From: Bacteroidota bacterium
GTDB lineage: Bacteria; Bacteroidota; Bacteroidia; Bacteroidales; Prolixibacteraceae
Length of the DNA: 62,221 bases
Direction of reading: 5' to 3'
NCBI GenBank assembly: GCA_023412195.1
Contig: JAEYNZ010000104.1
Coordinates: forward strand, 1 to 62,221
Below the pieces are notes generated by a model. The model was not told the origin of the DNA and did not search any database. It saw only the letters and a program-made list of their open reading frames with translations. Shown piece after piece: positions 26,903 through 35,830 of the stretch. Both the position numbers and the translations under genes were made by a program. The number at the start of each line of letters is the position of its first letter. Position 1 is the stretch's first letter.

Positions 26903-28213
26903 ATGAAAAAATTAACGACAATTTTTCTTTCCATTCTGATAGTGGGAAGCGTTTTTGCTCAAAACGCTGAAAAAAAATGGGCTCTAGGATTAGGTCCCGG
27001 AGGTTATTACAATTTGGAAACAGAAAATCTGGGCCTTTTGGGTGAATTTTACCTGAGCCGTTTTTTAAGTCCGACCTTCGATCTACAGCTTAAAACTGAA
27101 GCCGGTTTAAAAGGTGAAGGATTTGATTTTGTAAATCCATCGCTGAACCTTCGGTTGAAGTTTTTCAATGGACAGATGATGTCAGTTACAAGTGCTGTTC
27201 AGCCTTATCTTTACGGAGGTGTAGGGTATATGATGGACAATAATACTGAAGGAGTTAATTTTAAAGGTGGTTTAGGATCAAAATTCCCAATCAGCCCAAA
27301 TACTTCATTATATCTTGAATTGGGTTATATCCACGGAATAGAAAGTGAAAGGTTTGTAAATAATGCACTAACTCCGGTTAATGACAATTTCCTGAAACTA
27401 TCAGGAATTATTGAATTTGCATTTGGTGCCGGTAAGGATTCAGATGGCGACGGCGTTCCAGACAGGAAAGACAAATGTCCGAATACTCCTCCCGGAGTTC
27501 AGGTTGATGAATTTGGCTGCCCGGTTGACCGTGATGGTGACGGCGTTCCGGATTACCAGGACGAATGTCCGGATGAAGCGGGTGATCCTAAATTAAAAGG
27601 CTGCCCAGACCGTGATGGTGACGGTATTGCAGACAAAGATGATGAGTGTCCGGATACACCCGGTCTGGCAAAATTTAAAGGCTGTCCGGATACAGATGAA
27701 GACGGCGTTCCGGATCCACAGGATAAGTGTCCGAATACACCAAGAGGCTGCCCGGTTGACCAGTTTGGATGTCCGCTGGATTCAGATGGCGACGGTGTAA
27801 TCGACTGCGAAGACAAATGCCCGAATGAAGCCGGACCTGCTTCAAACCAGGGGTGCCCGGACTGGGTAGAACTTGACATATCAAATATTCTTTTTGATTT
27901 CGATAAGGCAGACCTTAAACCTGAAGCACGTCAGCAGCTTGATGAACTGATCAATACCTTAAGCGGAAGCAAGGAGTTTGATATCGTTGTTGGCGGCCAT
28001 GCCGATAATATTGGAACCAATGCATACAACCTGGGACTTTCTGAAAGAAGGGCACAGGCCGTTGTGAAGTATCTGCTTTCAAAAGGTATCAGCAATGCAT
28101 ATGTAGGCTCTAATTACTATGGTGAAGAAAAACCTGCTGTTCCGAACAATACAATTCAGAACAGGAGATTGAACCGCCGTGTTGAATTTGAGAATGCCAG
28201 AATTAGAAAATAG
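26903..28213 (+). CDS. OmpA-family outer-membrane protein with thrombospondin type 3 repeats
   Basis: A 436-residue protein; the ATG at 26903 (MKKLTTIFLS) begins the signal peptide. Residues about 20-180 form a small outer-membrane beta-barrel. About 185-315 hold repeated D-x-D-x-D-G-V/I-PD calcium-binding thrombospondin type 3 units with conserved cysteines (DKCPNTP, DECPDEAG). About 325-436 form the OmpA C-terminal peptidoglycan-binding domain (NILFDFDKADLKPEA, GHADNIGTNAYN LGLSERRA). It likely links the outer membrane to the cell wall. It is a single gene with a strong terminator. Confidence 0.95.
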   Translation: MKKLTTIFLSILIVGSVFAQNAEKKWALGLGPGGYYNLETENLGLLGEFYLSRFLSPTFDLQLKTEAGLKGEGFDFVNPSLNLRLKFFNGQMMSVTSAVQPYLYGGVGYMMDNNTEGVNFKGGLGSKFPISPNTSLYLELGYIHGIESERFVNNALTPVNDNFLKLSGIIEFAFGAGKDSDGDGVPDRKDKCPNTPPGVQVDEFGCPVDRDGDGVPDYQDECPDEAGDPKLKGCPDRDGDGIADKDDECPDTPGLAKFKGCPDTDEDGVPDPQDKCPNTPRGCPVDQFGCPLDSDGDGVIDCEDKCPNEAGPASNQGCPDWVELDISNILFDFDKADLKPEARQQLDELINTLSGSKEFDIVVGGHADNIGTNAYNLGLSERRAQAVVKYLLSKGISNAYVGSNYYGEEKPAVPNNTIQNRRLNRRVEFENARIRK

Positions 28214-28230
28214 TCCTGTAAATATTGTAT

Positions 28231-28268
28231 AAAAAAAAAGCCTTGCCTACGTGCAGGGCTTTTTTTTT
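28231..28268 (+). terminator. Terminator of the OmpA-family gene
   Basis: AGCCTTGC and GCAGGGCT pair (one G-U) around CTACGT, extended by A and T runs and followed by eight T. Confidence 0.88.
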
Positions 28269-28330
28269 AATTTATGGTCCATAAACTTCAGTAACAGCTT
28301 GTATTCGTCCTTGCGGAAAACCTAAAATAC

Positions 28331-28338
28331 TATCTTTG
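28331..28338 (+). promoter_or_regulatory. Candidate promoter of argS
   Basis: TATCTTTG matches TAnnTTTG, and a TTG lies 17 bases upstream at 28311-28313, close to the spacing seen for Bacteroidota -33/-7 pairs. The leader to the argS ATG is about 98 bases. Confidence 0.5.
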
Positions 28339-28441
28339 CCCCGTTTTGAATCTCTGGAGAAATCTGATTTCCCCAATTTAGATAACAGACTTTTCCTGTT
28401 CATATACCTGTTGATTGATTACTATTTTTTGATGATGTATT

Positions 28442-30238
28442 ATGAAAATTGAAAATTTAATTTTTTCGGCTGTTTCAGGCGCTCTAAACAGATTATACCA
28501 GTACGAGCCACCGGCAGGTTCTATCCAGTTGCAAAATACGAGGAAGGAATTTGCAGGAGATATCACGCTTGTCGTTTTTCCTTTTTTAAAAATTTCAAAG
28601 AAAGGTCCCGAAGCCACAGCAACGGAAATAGGGGAGTACCTTTTGTCGGAGGTTCCTGATGTAAAATCATATAATGTGGTCAAAGGTTTTTTGAACATTG
28701 AAGTCAGTGACATCTATTGGATCAGCCAACTGCAGGAAGCCTGGAACGATCAGAATTACGGCAGGAAAAAAGTGGAAGAGGATGCAGAACTTGTGATGGT
28801 AGAATATTCTTCGCCCAATACCAATAAGCCTTTACATCTGGGACATATTCGTAATAACCTGCTGGGCTACTCCATTGCTGAAATTCTAAAAGCCAATGGC
28901 TATAAGGTAATAAAAACCAATATTGTCAACGACAGGGGCATACATATATGCAAATCGATGCTTGCCTGGCAGAAATGGGGCAACGGCCAGACACCTGAAA
29001 ATACAGGAAAAAAGGGTGATCACCTGGTAGGTGAACTGTATGTTGAATTCAACAGGCAGTATAAAAAAGAAATAACCGAACTTACAGAAAAGGGATTGCC
29101 GGAAAAGGAAGCTGCTGAGCAGGCTCCTTCAATTGTTGAAGCAAGGGAATTATTGCTTAAATGGGAGGCAGGCGACCGGGAAGTGGTAGATTTATGGGAG
29201 ATGATGAACAGTTGGGTTTATAAAGGTTTTGATGAAACATATAAGAAACTGGGAGTTGATTTTGATAAAATATATTACGAATCGGAAACATACCTGGTTG
29301 GAAAGGATGAAGTATTAAGGGGGATAAAGGAAGGGGTATTCTACAGGAAAGAGGATGGTTCTGTGTGGGCTGATTTAAGCAGCGATGGTCTCGACCAGAA
29401 GCTCCTGCTGCGAAGTGACGGGACTTCGGTTTATATTACCCAGGATATTGGAACCGCGAAAATGAGGTTTGTGGATTTTCCTGTTGATAAAATGGTATAT
29501 GTTGTGGGCAATGAACAGATTTACCATTTCCAGGTACTGTCGGTTTTACTTGATAAACTTGGTTTTCGCTTTGGAAAAAGCCTTCATCATTTTTCATATG
29601 GCATGGTTGAACTGCCGGAAGGGAAAATGAAGTCGAGGGAAGGTACGGTGGTAGATGCCGACGACCTGATGGAGGGGATGGTACAAGTGGCCAGGAATAT
29701 GGCACAGGAACTGGGTAAACTCGATACACTTTCTGCCGAAGAGGCTGAAAAAACATATGAAATGATTGCAATGGGTGCCCTGAAATATTTCATCCTGAAG
29801 GTTGATCCTAAAAAGAACATGTTATTTAACCCGCAGGAGTCAATCGATTTTAACGGGCATACAGGCCCTTTTATTCAATATACCTATGCACGTATCAGAT
29901 CGATCTTCAGAAAGGCAGAGATAAAGGATATCAGCTTCAGGGGTGGCATTAATGTTATACCTGGAGAAGTGTCGGTCAAAGAAAAGGAACTGATCAAAAG
30001 AATTGCCATGTTTCCGGCTGTGGTTACCGAGGCAGGTACCGGTTACAGTCCGGCTATGATCGCAAATTATTGCTATGAATTGGGAAAGGAATATAACCAG
30101 TTTTACCACGATCATCCAATACTTGGCGAGGGGGATGAAATCAGGCGTGATCTGAGGTTACTGATAACTGCAGTTGTGGGTAAAATCATCAGGGAAGGGA
30201 TGAGCCTACTAGGAATTGAAGTTCCCGATAGAATGTAA
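28442..30238 (+). CDS. argS: Arginine--tRNA ligase
   Basis: A 598-residue class I synthetase. The HIGH motif appears as HLGH at 132-135 within SSPNTNKPLHLGH. The KMSKS position is KMKSREG, the modified form common in ArgRS. The N-terminal additional domain (about 1-110) and the C-terminal anticodon-binding helices are present. It charges tRNA-Arg. It is a single gene, followed by a small G/C hairpin. Confidence 0.97.
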   Translation: MKIENLIFSAVSGALNRLYQYEPPAGSIQLQNTRKEFAGDITLVVFPFLKISKKGPEATATEIGEYLLSEVPDVKSYNVVKGFLNIEVSDIYWISQLQEAWNDQNYGRKKVEEDAELVMVEYSSPNTNKPLHLGHIRNNLLGYSIAEILKANGYKVIKTNIVNDRGIHICKSMLAWQKWGNGQTPENTGKKGDHLVGELYVEFNRQYKKEITELTEKGLPEKEAAEQAPSIVEARELLLKWEAGDREVVDLWEMMNSWVYKGFDETYKKLGVDFDKIYYESETYLVGKDEVLRGIKEGVFYRKEDGSVWADLSSDGLDQKLLLRSDGTSVYITQDIGTAKMRFVDFPVDKMVYVVGNEQIYHFQVLSVLLDKLGFRFGKSLHHFSYGMVELPEGKMKSREGTVVDADDLMEGMVQVARNMAQELGKLDTLSAEEAEKTYEMIAMGALKYFILKVDPKKNMLFNPQESIDFNGHTGPFIQYTYARIRSIFRKAEIKDISFRGGINVIPGEVSVKEKELIKRIAMFPAVVTEAGTGYSPAMIANYCYELGKEYNQFYHDHPILGEGDEIRRDLRLLITAVVGKIIREGMSLLGIEVPDRM

Positions 30239-30240
30239 AA

Positions 30241-30270
30241 AAAAAAGGGGTTATAAAATACCCCTTTAAT
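30241..30270 (+). terminator. Probable terminator of argS
   Basis: AAAGGGG at 30244-30250 pairs with CCCCTTT at 30261-30267 around ten bases, followed by AATAGTTTTT. The stem is short and the tail mixed, so it is weaker than others here. Confidence 0.6.
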
Positions 30271-30450
30271 AGTTTTTCCTGATTTAATGGTTGAAAGGAA
30301 AAGCACCTTCTATTATTAAATCCGGTAAAAGCGGAAAAGGTTACCCCTAAAAACAGAAAAAATGTTGATTTTGGTTATATTGTCACTATTTAAGTAGTTT
30401 CCCGACAGTTTGGCAGCAAAAAACAAAAGATTTTTTTGACTGGAATTGTA

Positions 30451-30486
30451 TAAAAGTTAAAAAAGCAGAGTCTTTTTTAACTTTTA
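30451..30486. repeat. Perfect 14-bp inverted repeat upstream of the sigma factor
   Basis: TAAAAGTTAAAAAA and TTTTTTAACTTTTA are exact reverse complements separated by GCAGAGTC. It is AT-only in the arms and has further T-rich sequence after it, so it could terminate read-through or act as a protein site 90 bp before the promoter motif. Confidence 0.65.
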
Positions 30487-30575
30487 TTTATTTTTTTATT
30501 TATTTTGTTGCAAGTATTTGTATTTAAGACATTTTGCGTTTCTGTTCAAAATATTTTTATATTTTTTTTAAAAAA

Positions 30576-30612
30576 GAGGGTTACCTTTTCTACTTTTAAC
30601 GGATTATATATA
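30576..30612 (+). promoter_or_regulatory. Promoter-like block shared with the peptide gene
   Basis: GAGGGTTACCTTTT (30576-30589) is followed after about 15 bases by TATATATA (30605-30612), only eight bases before the sigma ATG. The same motif with the same spacing occurs upstream of the 49-residue peptide gene at 35831-35864. It differs from the TAnnTTTG promoters in the window, so an alternative sigma factor, possibly the one encoded here, is the natural candidate. If it is a promoter, the sigma mRNA would be nearly leaderless. Confidence 0.55.
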
Positions 30613-30620
30613 GGACGAAT

Positions 30621-31208
30621 ATGAAAAATTTTAGTGATGACCAGATCCTGAAAGGGATTCTAAGACATGACAATTTAATTTTGCAATACATCTATAAACA
30701 GTTTTATTACAAAGTTAACTTGTTCATCAAAAAGAATAGTGGCAATGAAGATGATGCGAACGACATCTTTCAGGAAGCAATAATAGTCATCTACCGTAAG
30801 CTCAAAGAAAATGATTTGGTTTTTGAGTCAAGTTCTTTCCAGGGATATCTTTTTTCCGTATGCCGGTATTTATGGCTTAAACAGCTTGAGCACCGGAGGA
30901 TAGAGCAGGAAAAGTTAAATGATACACTGCCTTTCCAGGAAGACGTTTATGATGACAGCCTTGTTGAATTGGTTGAGAAGAATGAAAAGTATGGTTTGTA
31001 TCAGAAACACTTTAAAACCCTGAGTACTGATTGTCAGAAATTATTGCAGATGTTTTTTGAGAAGGTTCCGTTGACAGAAATCGCGCGTATTATGGGGTAC
31101 AAGGGCGAGAAATACGCGAAGAAAAGGAAATTCAAATGCAAGGAACTTCTGATTAGCAGAATTAAGCAGGATACAGAATTTAAAAAAATACTTGAAGATG
31201 ATACCTAA
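30621..31208 (+). CDS. Sigma-70-family RNA polymerase sigma factor
   Basis: A 195-residue two-region sigma factor. Region 2 contains NEDDANDIFQEAIIVIYRKL near residues 41-60, then an aromatic-rich FQGYLFSVCRYLWLKQ segment. Region 4 has LTEIARIMGYKGEKYAKKRKFKCKELL near the C-terminus, in which the usual V-K-S-R of the recognition helix is replaced by K-Y-A-K-K-R. Its stop overlaps the ATG of the predicted anti-sigma protein by 11 bases, implying coupled translation. It probably drives its own operon and the nearby peptide gene through the GGGTTACC motif. That is inference. Confidence 0.9.
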   Translation: MKNFSDDQILKGILRHDNLILQYIYKQFYYKVNLFIKKNSGNEDDANDIFQEAIIVIYRKLKENDLVFESSSFQGYLFSVCRYLWLKQLEHRRIEQEKLNDTLPFQEDVYDDSLVELVEKNEKYGLYQKHFKTLSTDCQKLLQMFFEKVPLTEIARIMGYKGEKYAKKRKFKCKELLISRIKQDTEFKKILEDDT

Positions 31209-32694
31209 TACAAAACTCCGCGAATTGATTGAAGATTATTGTCTGAACAATTTATCTCAGTCTGAAAAAGTAGAATTTGAAGCTGAACTGATCCGCAACA
31301 GCGATTTAAGGGATGAAATAGAATTCGAAAAAGAACTCCAGTCTGCACTTACTGAAAAAGACGTTCTAAACTTACGGGAAAAGCTATCTGCGGTTGCACA
31401 ACAAACCGCTGCCCGGGAAACTTCTTTTGAACTTCTGGATGGTTTTGAAAATATCTCAGAACTCTCCGGTACACTTCCCCCAGAAGAATTACTTAAAGTT
31501 TATGATTCACTGCCCAAAGCACATGTTTACCAGCATGAACTGGTTTCCAATGAAAATATACATGAGTTTTTCCGTGAGCAGGAAATGATTGAAATCGATG
31601 ATGATATTCTGACCGATGAATTTGAAGATCAGGATATTCATCTTGATGGACTGGAAGAGGCCATTCTTGAAAAAGACATACTCAGTTTTCGCGATACTTT
31701 ATCAAAGGTAGCTGCATCTGTGCATGAACAGCTTTGTCCTTCTGAAGAAATTGAACAGTACCTTAACGGTGAATTATCGTTGCAGGAGCGTGAAAGATTT
31801 GAACAGGAACTGGCAGTAAACAGTGTCCTTCAGCGCGAGGTACAGCTTCACCGTGAAATGGAACAGGCTGTTCTTGAGCTTGACATAATGAACCTGAGAG
31901 ATGAACTGGCACGTTTAACCGGCTCTGAAACTTCATGGGATGTTACAGAGGAACAGATTGAAGATTACGTTAACGGTGAGCTTGAAGGTGAAGCGTTGAA
32001 ACTGTTTATTGACGAACTGAATGAAAATTCAGGATTGAGGGCTGAGGTAGCCCTTAGGGAAAATGTGGATACGGCCATTGGCGAAAAGGATATTTTTTCT
32101 CTGCGTGAAAGCCTCATCCAGGCAAAACAGGCCTCGGAGAGCAAGGAAATAAGATCGTTGATTCCTGAAACAACACGCATCACCCAATCACATTGGTGGA
32201 GGGCAGGTGTGGCAGTTGCGGTGATTCTGGTGACATTGGCAGGCTTCATGGGAAGAAACATGAATTTCTTCAATACAGTCGACGACTACTTCCAGGCACC
32301 CCAGTGGGCGCCTCAGAGGTCGGTTTCTTCCGGGATGGGAATTCTCCAGGAAGCAAACAGCTATTTTGTAAACGGGGATTACGATAAGGCGCTTGTGCTG
32401 TATGACAAGGCCATCAATGATAAGGATGAAAAATTCGTTTTTCAGTTTTATAAAGCTTCAACTTTACAAAATCTGGAAAAATATGAAGAAGCAATTCCTG
32501 AATATACTGGCGTAATCAGTCATGGTGACAATATATTCGTTGAAGAAGCTGAATGGTTCAGGGCGTTGTGCTACTTTAAACTTGGAAAAACAGAAGAAGC
32601 AAGAACGCAGCTTACGGCTATTATCAACAGAAAAGGATATTTTGCCAGCGATGCAAGGGTAGTTCTTAGAAAATCAAAATATACATTCAAATAA
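31198..32694 (+). CDS. Predicted membrane anti-sigma factor with repeated N-terminal modules and TPR domain
   Basis: A 498-residue protein from the ATG at 31198, inside the end of the sigma gene. The N-terminal 310 residues contain one module several times: clear copies at 7-66, 182-240 and 250-308, and a divergent one at about 80-174. Each runs E-x-Y-L-x-G-E/N-L-S, an acidic helix, N-S-x-L-R-x-E, then a EKDI-x-x-LR-x-x-L helix. A single membrane helix follows (334-351), then TPR-like helices (380-475). The expected topology puts the modules in the cytoplasm, to hold the sigma factor, and the TPR in the periplasm as sensor. The module resembles zinc-free anti-sigma N-terminal domains; several copies in tandem is unusual. 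The 3' end runs into the leader-like repeat array. Confidence 0.75.
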   Translation: MIPNTKLRELIEDYCLNNLSQSEKVEFEAELIRNSDLRDEIEFEKELQSALTEKDVLNLREKLSAVAQQTAARETSFELLDGFENISELSGTLPPEELLKVYDSLPKAHVYQHELVSNENIHEFFREQEMIEIDDDILTDEFEDQDIHLDGLEEAILEKDILSFRDTLSKVAASVHEQLCPSEEIEQYLNGELSLQERERFEQELAVNSVLQREVQLHREMEQAVLELDIMNLRDELARLTGSETSWDVTEEQIEDYVNGELEGEALKLFIDELNENSGLRAEVALRENVDTAIGEKDIFSLRESLIQAKQASESKEIRSLIPETTRITQSHWWRAGVAVAVILVTLAGFMGRNMNFFNTVDDYFQAPQWAPQRSVSSGMGILQEANSYFVNGDYDKALVLYDKAINDKDEKFVFQFYKASTLQNLEKYEEAIPEYTGVISHGDNIFVEEAEWFRALCYFKLGKTEEARTQLTAIINRKGYFASDARVVLRKSKYTFK

Positions 32695-32916
32695 ATCGGT
32701 TGGTTAAATTTGAAAAACACATTCTTATTAGTTCGTCAAACTTGATTTACACATTCTTTTTAGTTCTTTAAACTTGATTTACACCTTCTGAAGTTCTCTG
32801 ACATTCTGCAACCTCTCATCGAAAACGTTTCATTTGAAAAACCACACATTCTAAACAGGTAAAACGTTTTTTGTGAAATGAATAAATAAGGTCGTAACTG
32901 AAAGCCACACATTCTT
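32684..32916 (-). repeat. Degenerate tandem array of the peptide-gene leader sequence
   Basis: Read on the minus strand, the unit AGAATGTGT followed by about TCAAGTTTAACGAACTAA recurs with a period near 32 bp. Two exactly adjacent 32-bp units lie at 32717-32748 and 32749-32780 (three mismatches between them). Further degenerate units start at minus-strand positions near 32916, 32852, 32812 and 32790, and one at 32726 runs into the 3' end of the TPR gene. The same sequence is the 5' leader of the peptide gene on the plus strand at 35869-35911. The array lies directly after the CHAT gene stop and has the orientation of its mRNA, so that 3' UTR would carry the same RNA element. Confidence 0.75.
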
Positions 32917-32922
32917 AATCTA

Positions 32923-35775
32923 TTAATTTTTGGTACGCCCGTTCCTTTTCATTCTGATGAACTGGTCTGCAGTTACAGCTGCCAGAGCAAGGATTAAAAA
33001 TCCAAAGAAGTAAAAATCATAACTTCTGAAAAGAGGTTCTGTACTTCCAATATTTACATAGCTCAGCCAGTAATGGGGATGAGCCATCCGGGGATTGGCA
33101 TTCTCAAGATATTTTAATTTTGCCTGGCGCAATGCATCGTCGGTATTTCTTCCCTTTTTGAGGACCTGGTAAAATGAATGCATAATTTCTGTGCCGGCAT
33201 TGTCTTCCACTTCCCATAATGTCATCACTATGGAAGGGCATCCTGCATAAAGAAAACCTCTTGCAAGGCTCATTACTCCTTCGCCCTTTCTCAGGTGACC
33301 GCTTCCTGTGTTACATGCACTCAGGACAGTCAGACGCGAGTTTAGCTCCAGATTGTATATATCGGCTGTGTTGAGCCATCCATCATTGTCAATAAGCGTA
33401 TCCTGGCCTTGAGTAAAGGCAAATCTTGAGAAGGCAGGCATGGAATCATTTATGAATGCATGCATGGCCAGATGCAGGATATCGTGATGCCTGCTGTTTT
33501 CCCTGAAGTTTTTTTCTGTTGCCTGCAATCCGCTGAAAAGGCTTGTTTTAACCTCTTTTGCAATGAGTTCTATTTCCCTTTGAACACCGGGTAAGGGAAT
33601 GAGGACCAGACTTTCGTTACTGAAATGAATGGTGTCAGTATTGTATTCAGGAGCAAATGCAAGCAGCTTATTTCTGGCTTTCCGGTTTTCTTTTTTGAAG
33701 TTCAACAGTAAATTTGCTGAATAAGAATAATTTACAGTATTGTTCCTGATCAGGTAAGGTAATGTGTGGAACTGTATCATTCCTGTTGTATCGGGCATTT
33801 CGGTCAGCAATGCATCGAATGGAAGATAACTCAGCTTGCCATCCGGAATGATTGTAATTTTCTTATATTTTATTTCTTCTGCAAACGGCTTAAGCAATAC
33901 CTCGTAGAGATAGTTTGCAGAAATGCAAAACGATTTGGAATCTTCATTCCGGGTAAACAGATATGCAGGGTTAGATACAAACCTGAACGCATCTTCCAGA
34001 TGTGAAATAAATGCAGAATCAGCCTCAAGTTTATGGAAGCCTGTTGTTTCACCTGAGAAGAAGAATGCATACACTTCAGGAACAGGAACCGTTTCATTCA
34101 GCACATATTCAATGAGTACCTCATTGTTTCTCAGTTTTTTCTGAACTTCTGCGGCCGATACCAAAGTATTTGCATATTTCATCTCGTAATAGTCCCTGTA
34201 GTTGGTTTCAAGATAGCGCGTAAGTTCGTCTTTTTGTTTTTTAAGCTGGAAAATGATGGAATCTGTAAAATGGATTTCAGCACTGTCGGGAGCCTGTGCA
34301 TGTTTCAGCCCGAACATTTTTTCGTTCTGGCTGGTAATGTTGTAGTTCAGGGTTCTTTCCAGTTCTGTCAGGCTGTCGGGAATCAGGCTGTTTTCCTTTG
34401 CAAACTGGTCTGACAGCCTGTCGAACACTGAACTTGCTTTCATCCTTTCTGCATTGGTAAAGGCAAAATCAAGGAGCTGTTGGTTTGGGGCCATCCTGTA
34501 GGCCTTATAGGACGTTTCAATCATTTTCAGGAAAGTAGCCTCCTCCAGTTCAGCGAGAAGGATCTTGTCTTCATCGGAGAACATCGATTTTCGTGCCTGC
34601 TGAATTAACTGGGCAGTGATGTTGTAATGCTCCAGGGCTTTGTTTAAGGCTTCTTTGCCTGTACCCTGCTGTTCATCCGGGTAAATGTCAGAAATCTTAT
34701 TGTATGCATCCGCAATGGCTTTCAGGAGGGAAAGGCTTTGGGTGAGGGACAGGGTGTTTTCAGCAGAAGCTGCTGAATTAAGCCGAATTTCTGAATCCAT
34801 ACCAAGTGCAGCTAAACCAAGAGTGTAGTATTTTATAGCTTCATGCAGGCTGGCAGATTTTTGTTTTCTGAATCTACTGATATCGCTAGATTCAATATTT
34901 AGAAATTCATAATATGTTCCTCTGGCTTTATAGTATTGCCCAACGATAGGCCCTTTAAAAAGGTTATTTATTTTTAGTATTTCACTTGATTTTTCTAAAA
35001 GAACTCTGGCTTCGCTAAAATTTTCAATGGAAATTAGAAAATTTATAAAATTCAGGTACTCGAAAACCACGTTAATATCATTTTCTGAAAAATAACTTAT
35101 AGTGTGATTGATAAGAACTCTGAATGCTTTCAATGCTTCATCATTTTGATGAAGTTCTTTCAGGGAGGCAGCTTTTAGACTTAAAAAAAGTAGTTTGGTA
35201 TCCTCATAAGCATCGGGTAAATTTTGATCTGTCAGTTCTATTACTTTTTGATAATTGTTTTGCTTATAATAAAGATCAGCAATACTGTAATAGATTTCGG
35301 CTATTTCCTCTTTATTTAGTTCTTCCAGTGATTGATGAATGTTTAATGCCCTTTGGAAATATTCCAAAGCTGTTACAAAATTCATTCTTAATGTGTATAA
35401 AATGCCAATGTTATTATATAGACGAGTTATTGCTAAGAGGTTTGAGCCAGGACTATTTAGATAAGCTTTTTCGGCTAGTAAATAATGTTCTATTGATTTC
35501 TGCTGGTTTCCTATGTTTTTATAATTTATCCCTAAAGCATTATGTACAGCACCAGCATCATAACTGTTTTTACCATAAATTTTTTCTCTGATAGAAAGTG
35601 AATATTTGAAGCTGTCGATGGCTGACTGATAAATTGCATTTCTAGCCAGGGCCACACCATTTAAATAAGAACTCCTTGCCTTTATACTGTCATTTTTAAA
35701 ATTTTGATTGGTGGAATGAACAAAATGAGGATTAACTATCAGAAGTACAAGATATAATAAGCATTTCCTTGACAT
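32923..35775 (-). CDS. Exported, membrane-anchored TPR-CHAT cysteine protease
   Basis: A 950-residue protein. Residues 1-22 are a signal peptide. About 35-450 hold tetratricopeptide-like repeats (for example 75-105, 115-150, 158-185), followed by a helical linker to 540. Residues 550-910 form the caspase-like CHAT domain with its dyad: His772 in ILHLAMHAF and Cys821 in VLSACNTGSG, then the GEGVMSLARGFLYAGC and TLWEVED strands. A single helix at about 919-937 with a basic tail anchors the C-terminus, so the protease should face the periplasm. CHAT proteases cleave specific protein partners. Here a TPR-bearing anti-sigma protein (convergent) and a GG-motif peptide (divergent) are the obvious candidates, but no substrate is shown. 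Confidence 0.88.
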   Translation of the reverse strand: MSRKCLLYLVLLIVNPHFVHSTNQNFKNDSIKARSSYLNGVALARNAIYQSAIDSFKYSLSIREKIYGKNSYDAGAVHNALGINYKNIGNQQKSIEHYLLAEKAYLNSPGSNLLAITRLYNNIGILYTLRMNFVTALEYFQRALNIHQSLEELNKEEIAEIYYSIADLYYKQNNYQKVIELTDQNLPDAYEDTKLLFLSLKAASLKELHQNDEALKAFRVLINHTISYFSENDINVVFEYLNFINFLISIENFSEARVLLEKSSEILKINNLFKGPIVGQYYKARGTYYEFLNIESSDISRFRKQKSASLHEAIKYYTLGLAALGMDSEIRLNSAASAENTLSLTQSLSLLKAIADAYNKISDIYPDEQQGTGKEALNKALEHYNITAQLIQQARKSMFSDEDKILLAELEEATFLKMIETSYKAYRMAPNQQLLDFAFTNAERMKASSVFDRLSDQFAKENSLIPDSLTELERTLNYNITSQNEKMFGLKHAQAPDSAEIHFTDSIIFQLKKQKDELTRYLETNYRDYYEMKYANTLVSAAEVQKKLRNNEVLIEYVLNETVPVPEVYAFFFSGETTGFHKLEADSAFISHLEDAFRFVSNPAYLFTRNEDSKSFCISANYLYEVLLKPFAEEIKYKKITIIPDGKLSYLPFDALLTEMPDTTGMIQFHTLPYLIRNNTVNYSYSANLLLNFKKENRKARNKLLAFAPEYNTDTIHFSNESLVLIPLPGVQREIELIAKEVKTSLFSGLQATEKNFRENSRHHDILHLAMHAFINDSMPAFSRFAFTQGQDTLIDNDGWLNTADIYNLELNSRLTVLSACNTGSGHLRKGEGVMSLARGFLYAGCPSIVMTLWEVEDNAGTEIMHSFYQVLKKGRNTDDALRQAKLKYLENANPRMAHPHYWLSYVNIGSTEPLFRSYDFYFFGFLILALAAVTADQFIRMKRNGRTKN

Positions 35776-35830
35776 TTCGGCTTAGAATTATGGTGCCAAA
35801 TTAAAAATAATTTAATTTTTTTTCCATTTT

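Larger units (their letters stand above)
30239..30620. other. Long AT-rich regulatory region before the sigma/anti-sigma operon
   Basis: These 382 bases have no coding ORF. They contain the argS terminator (30241-30270), a motif AAAAGGTTACCCCT at 30335-30348, a perfect 14-bp inverted repeat at 30451-30486, long T tracts, and the GAGGGTTACCTTTT/TATATA block at 30576-30612. The 30335 motif is nearly the reverse complement of the promoter motif described below. Confidence 0.6.

Noticed and set aside
27553..27884. Long minus-strand ORFs inside the OmpA-family gene
   Set aside because: They arise from the repeated Asp/Gly codons of the thrombospondin repeats read in reverse; composition is repetitive and non-protein-like.
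32717..32780. Possible CRISPR array from the two 32-bp units
   Set aside because: The units are directly adjacent without spacers, diverge between copies and have no cas genes nearby.
32923..35775. TPR-CHAT protein as part of a CRISPR-guided protease (Craspase-like)
   Set aside because: No Cas7-11-type gene or array is present, and the protein has a signal peptide and membrane anchor, so it is not a cytoplasmic partner.
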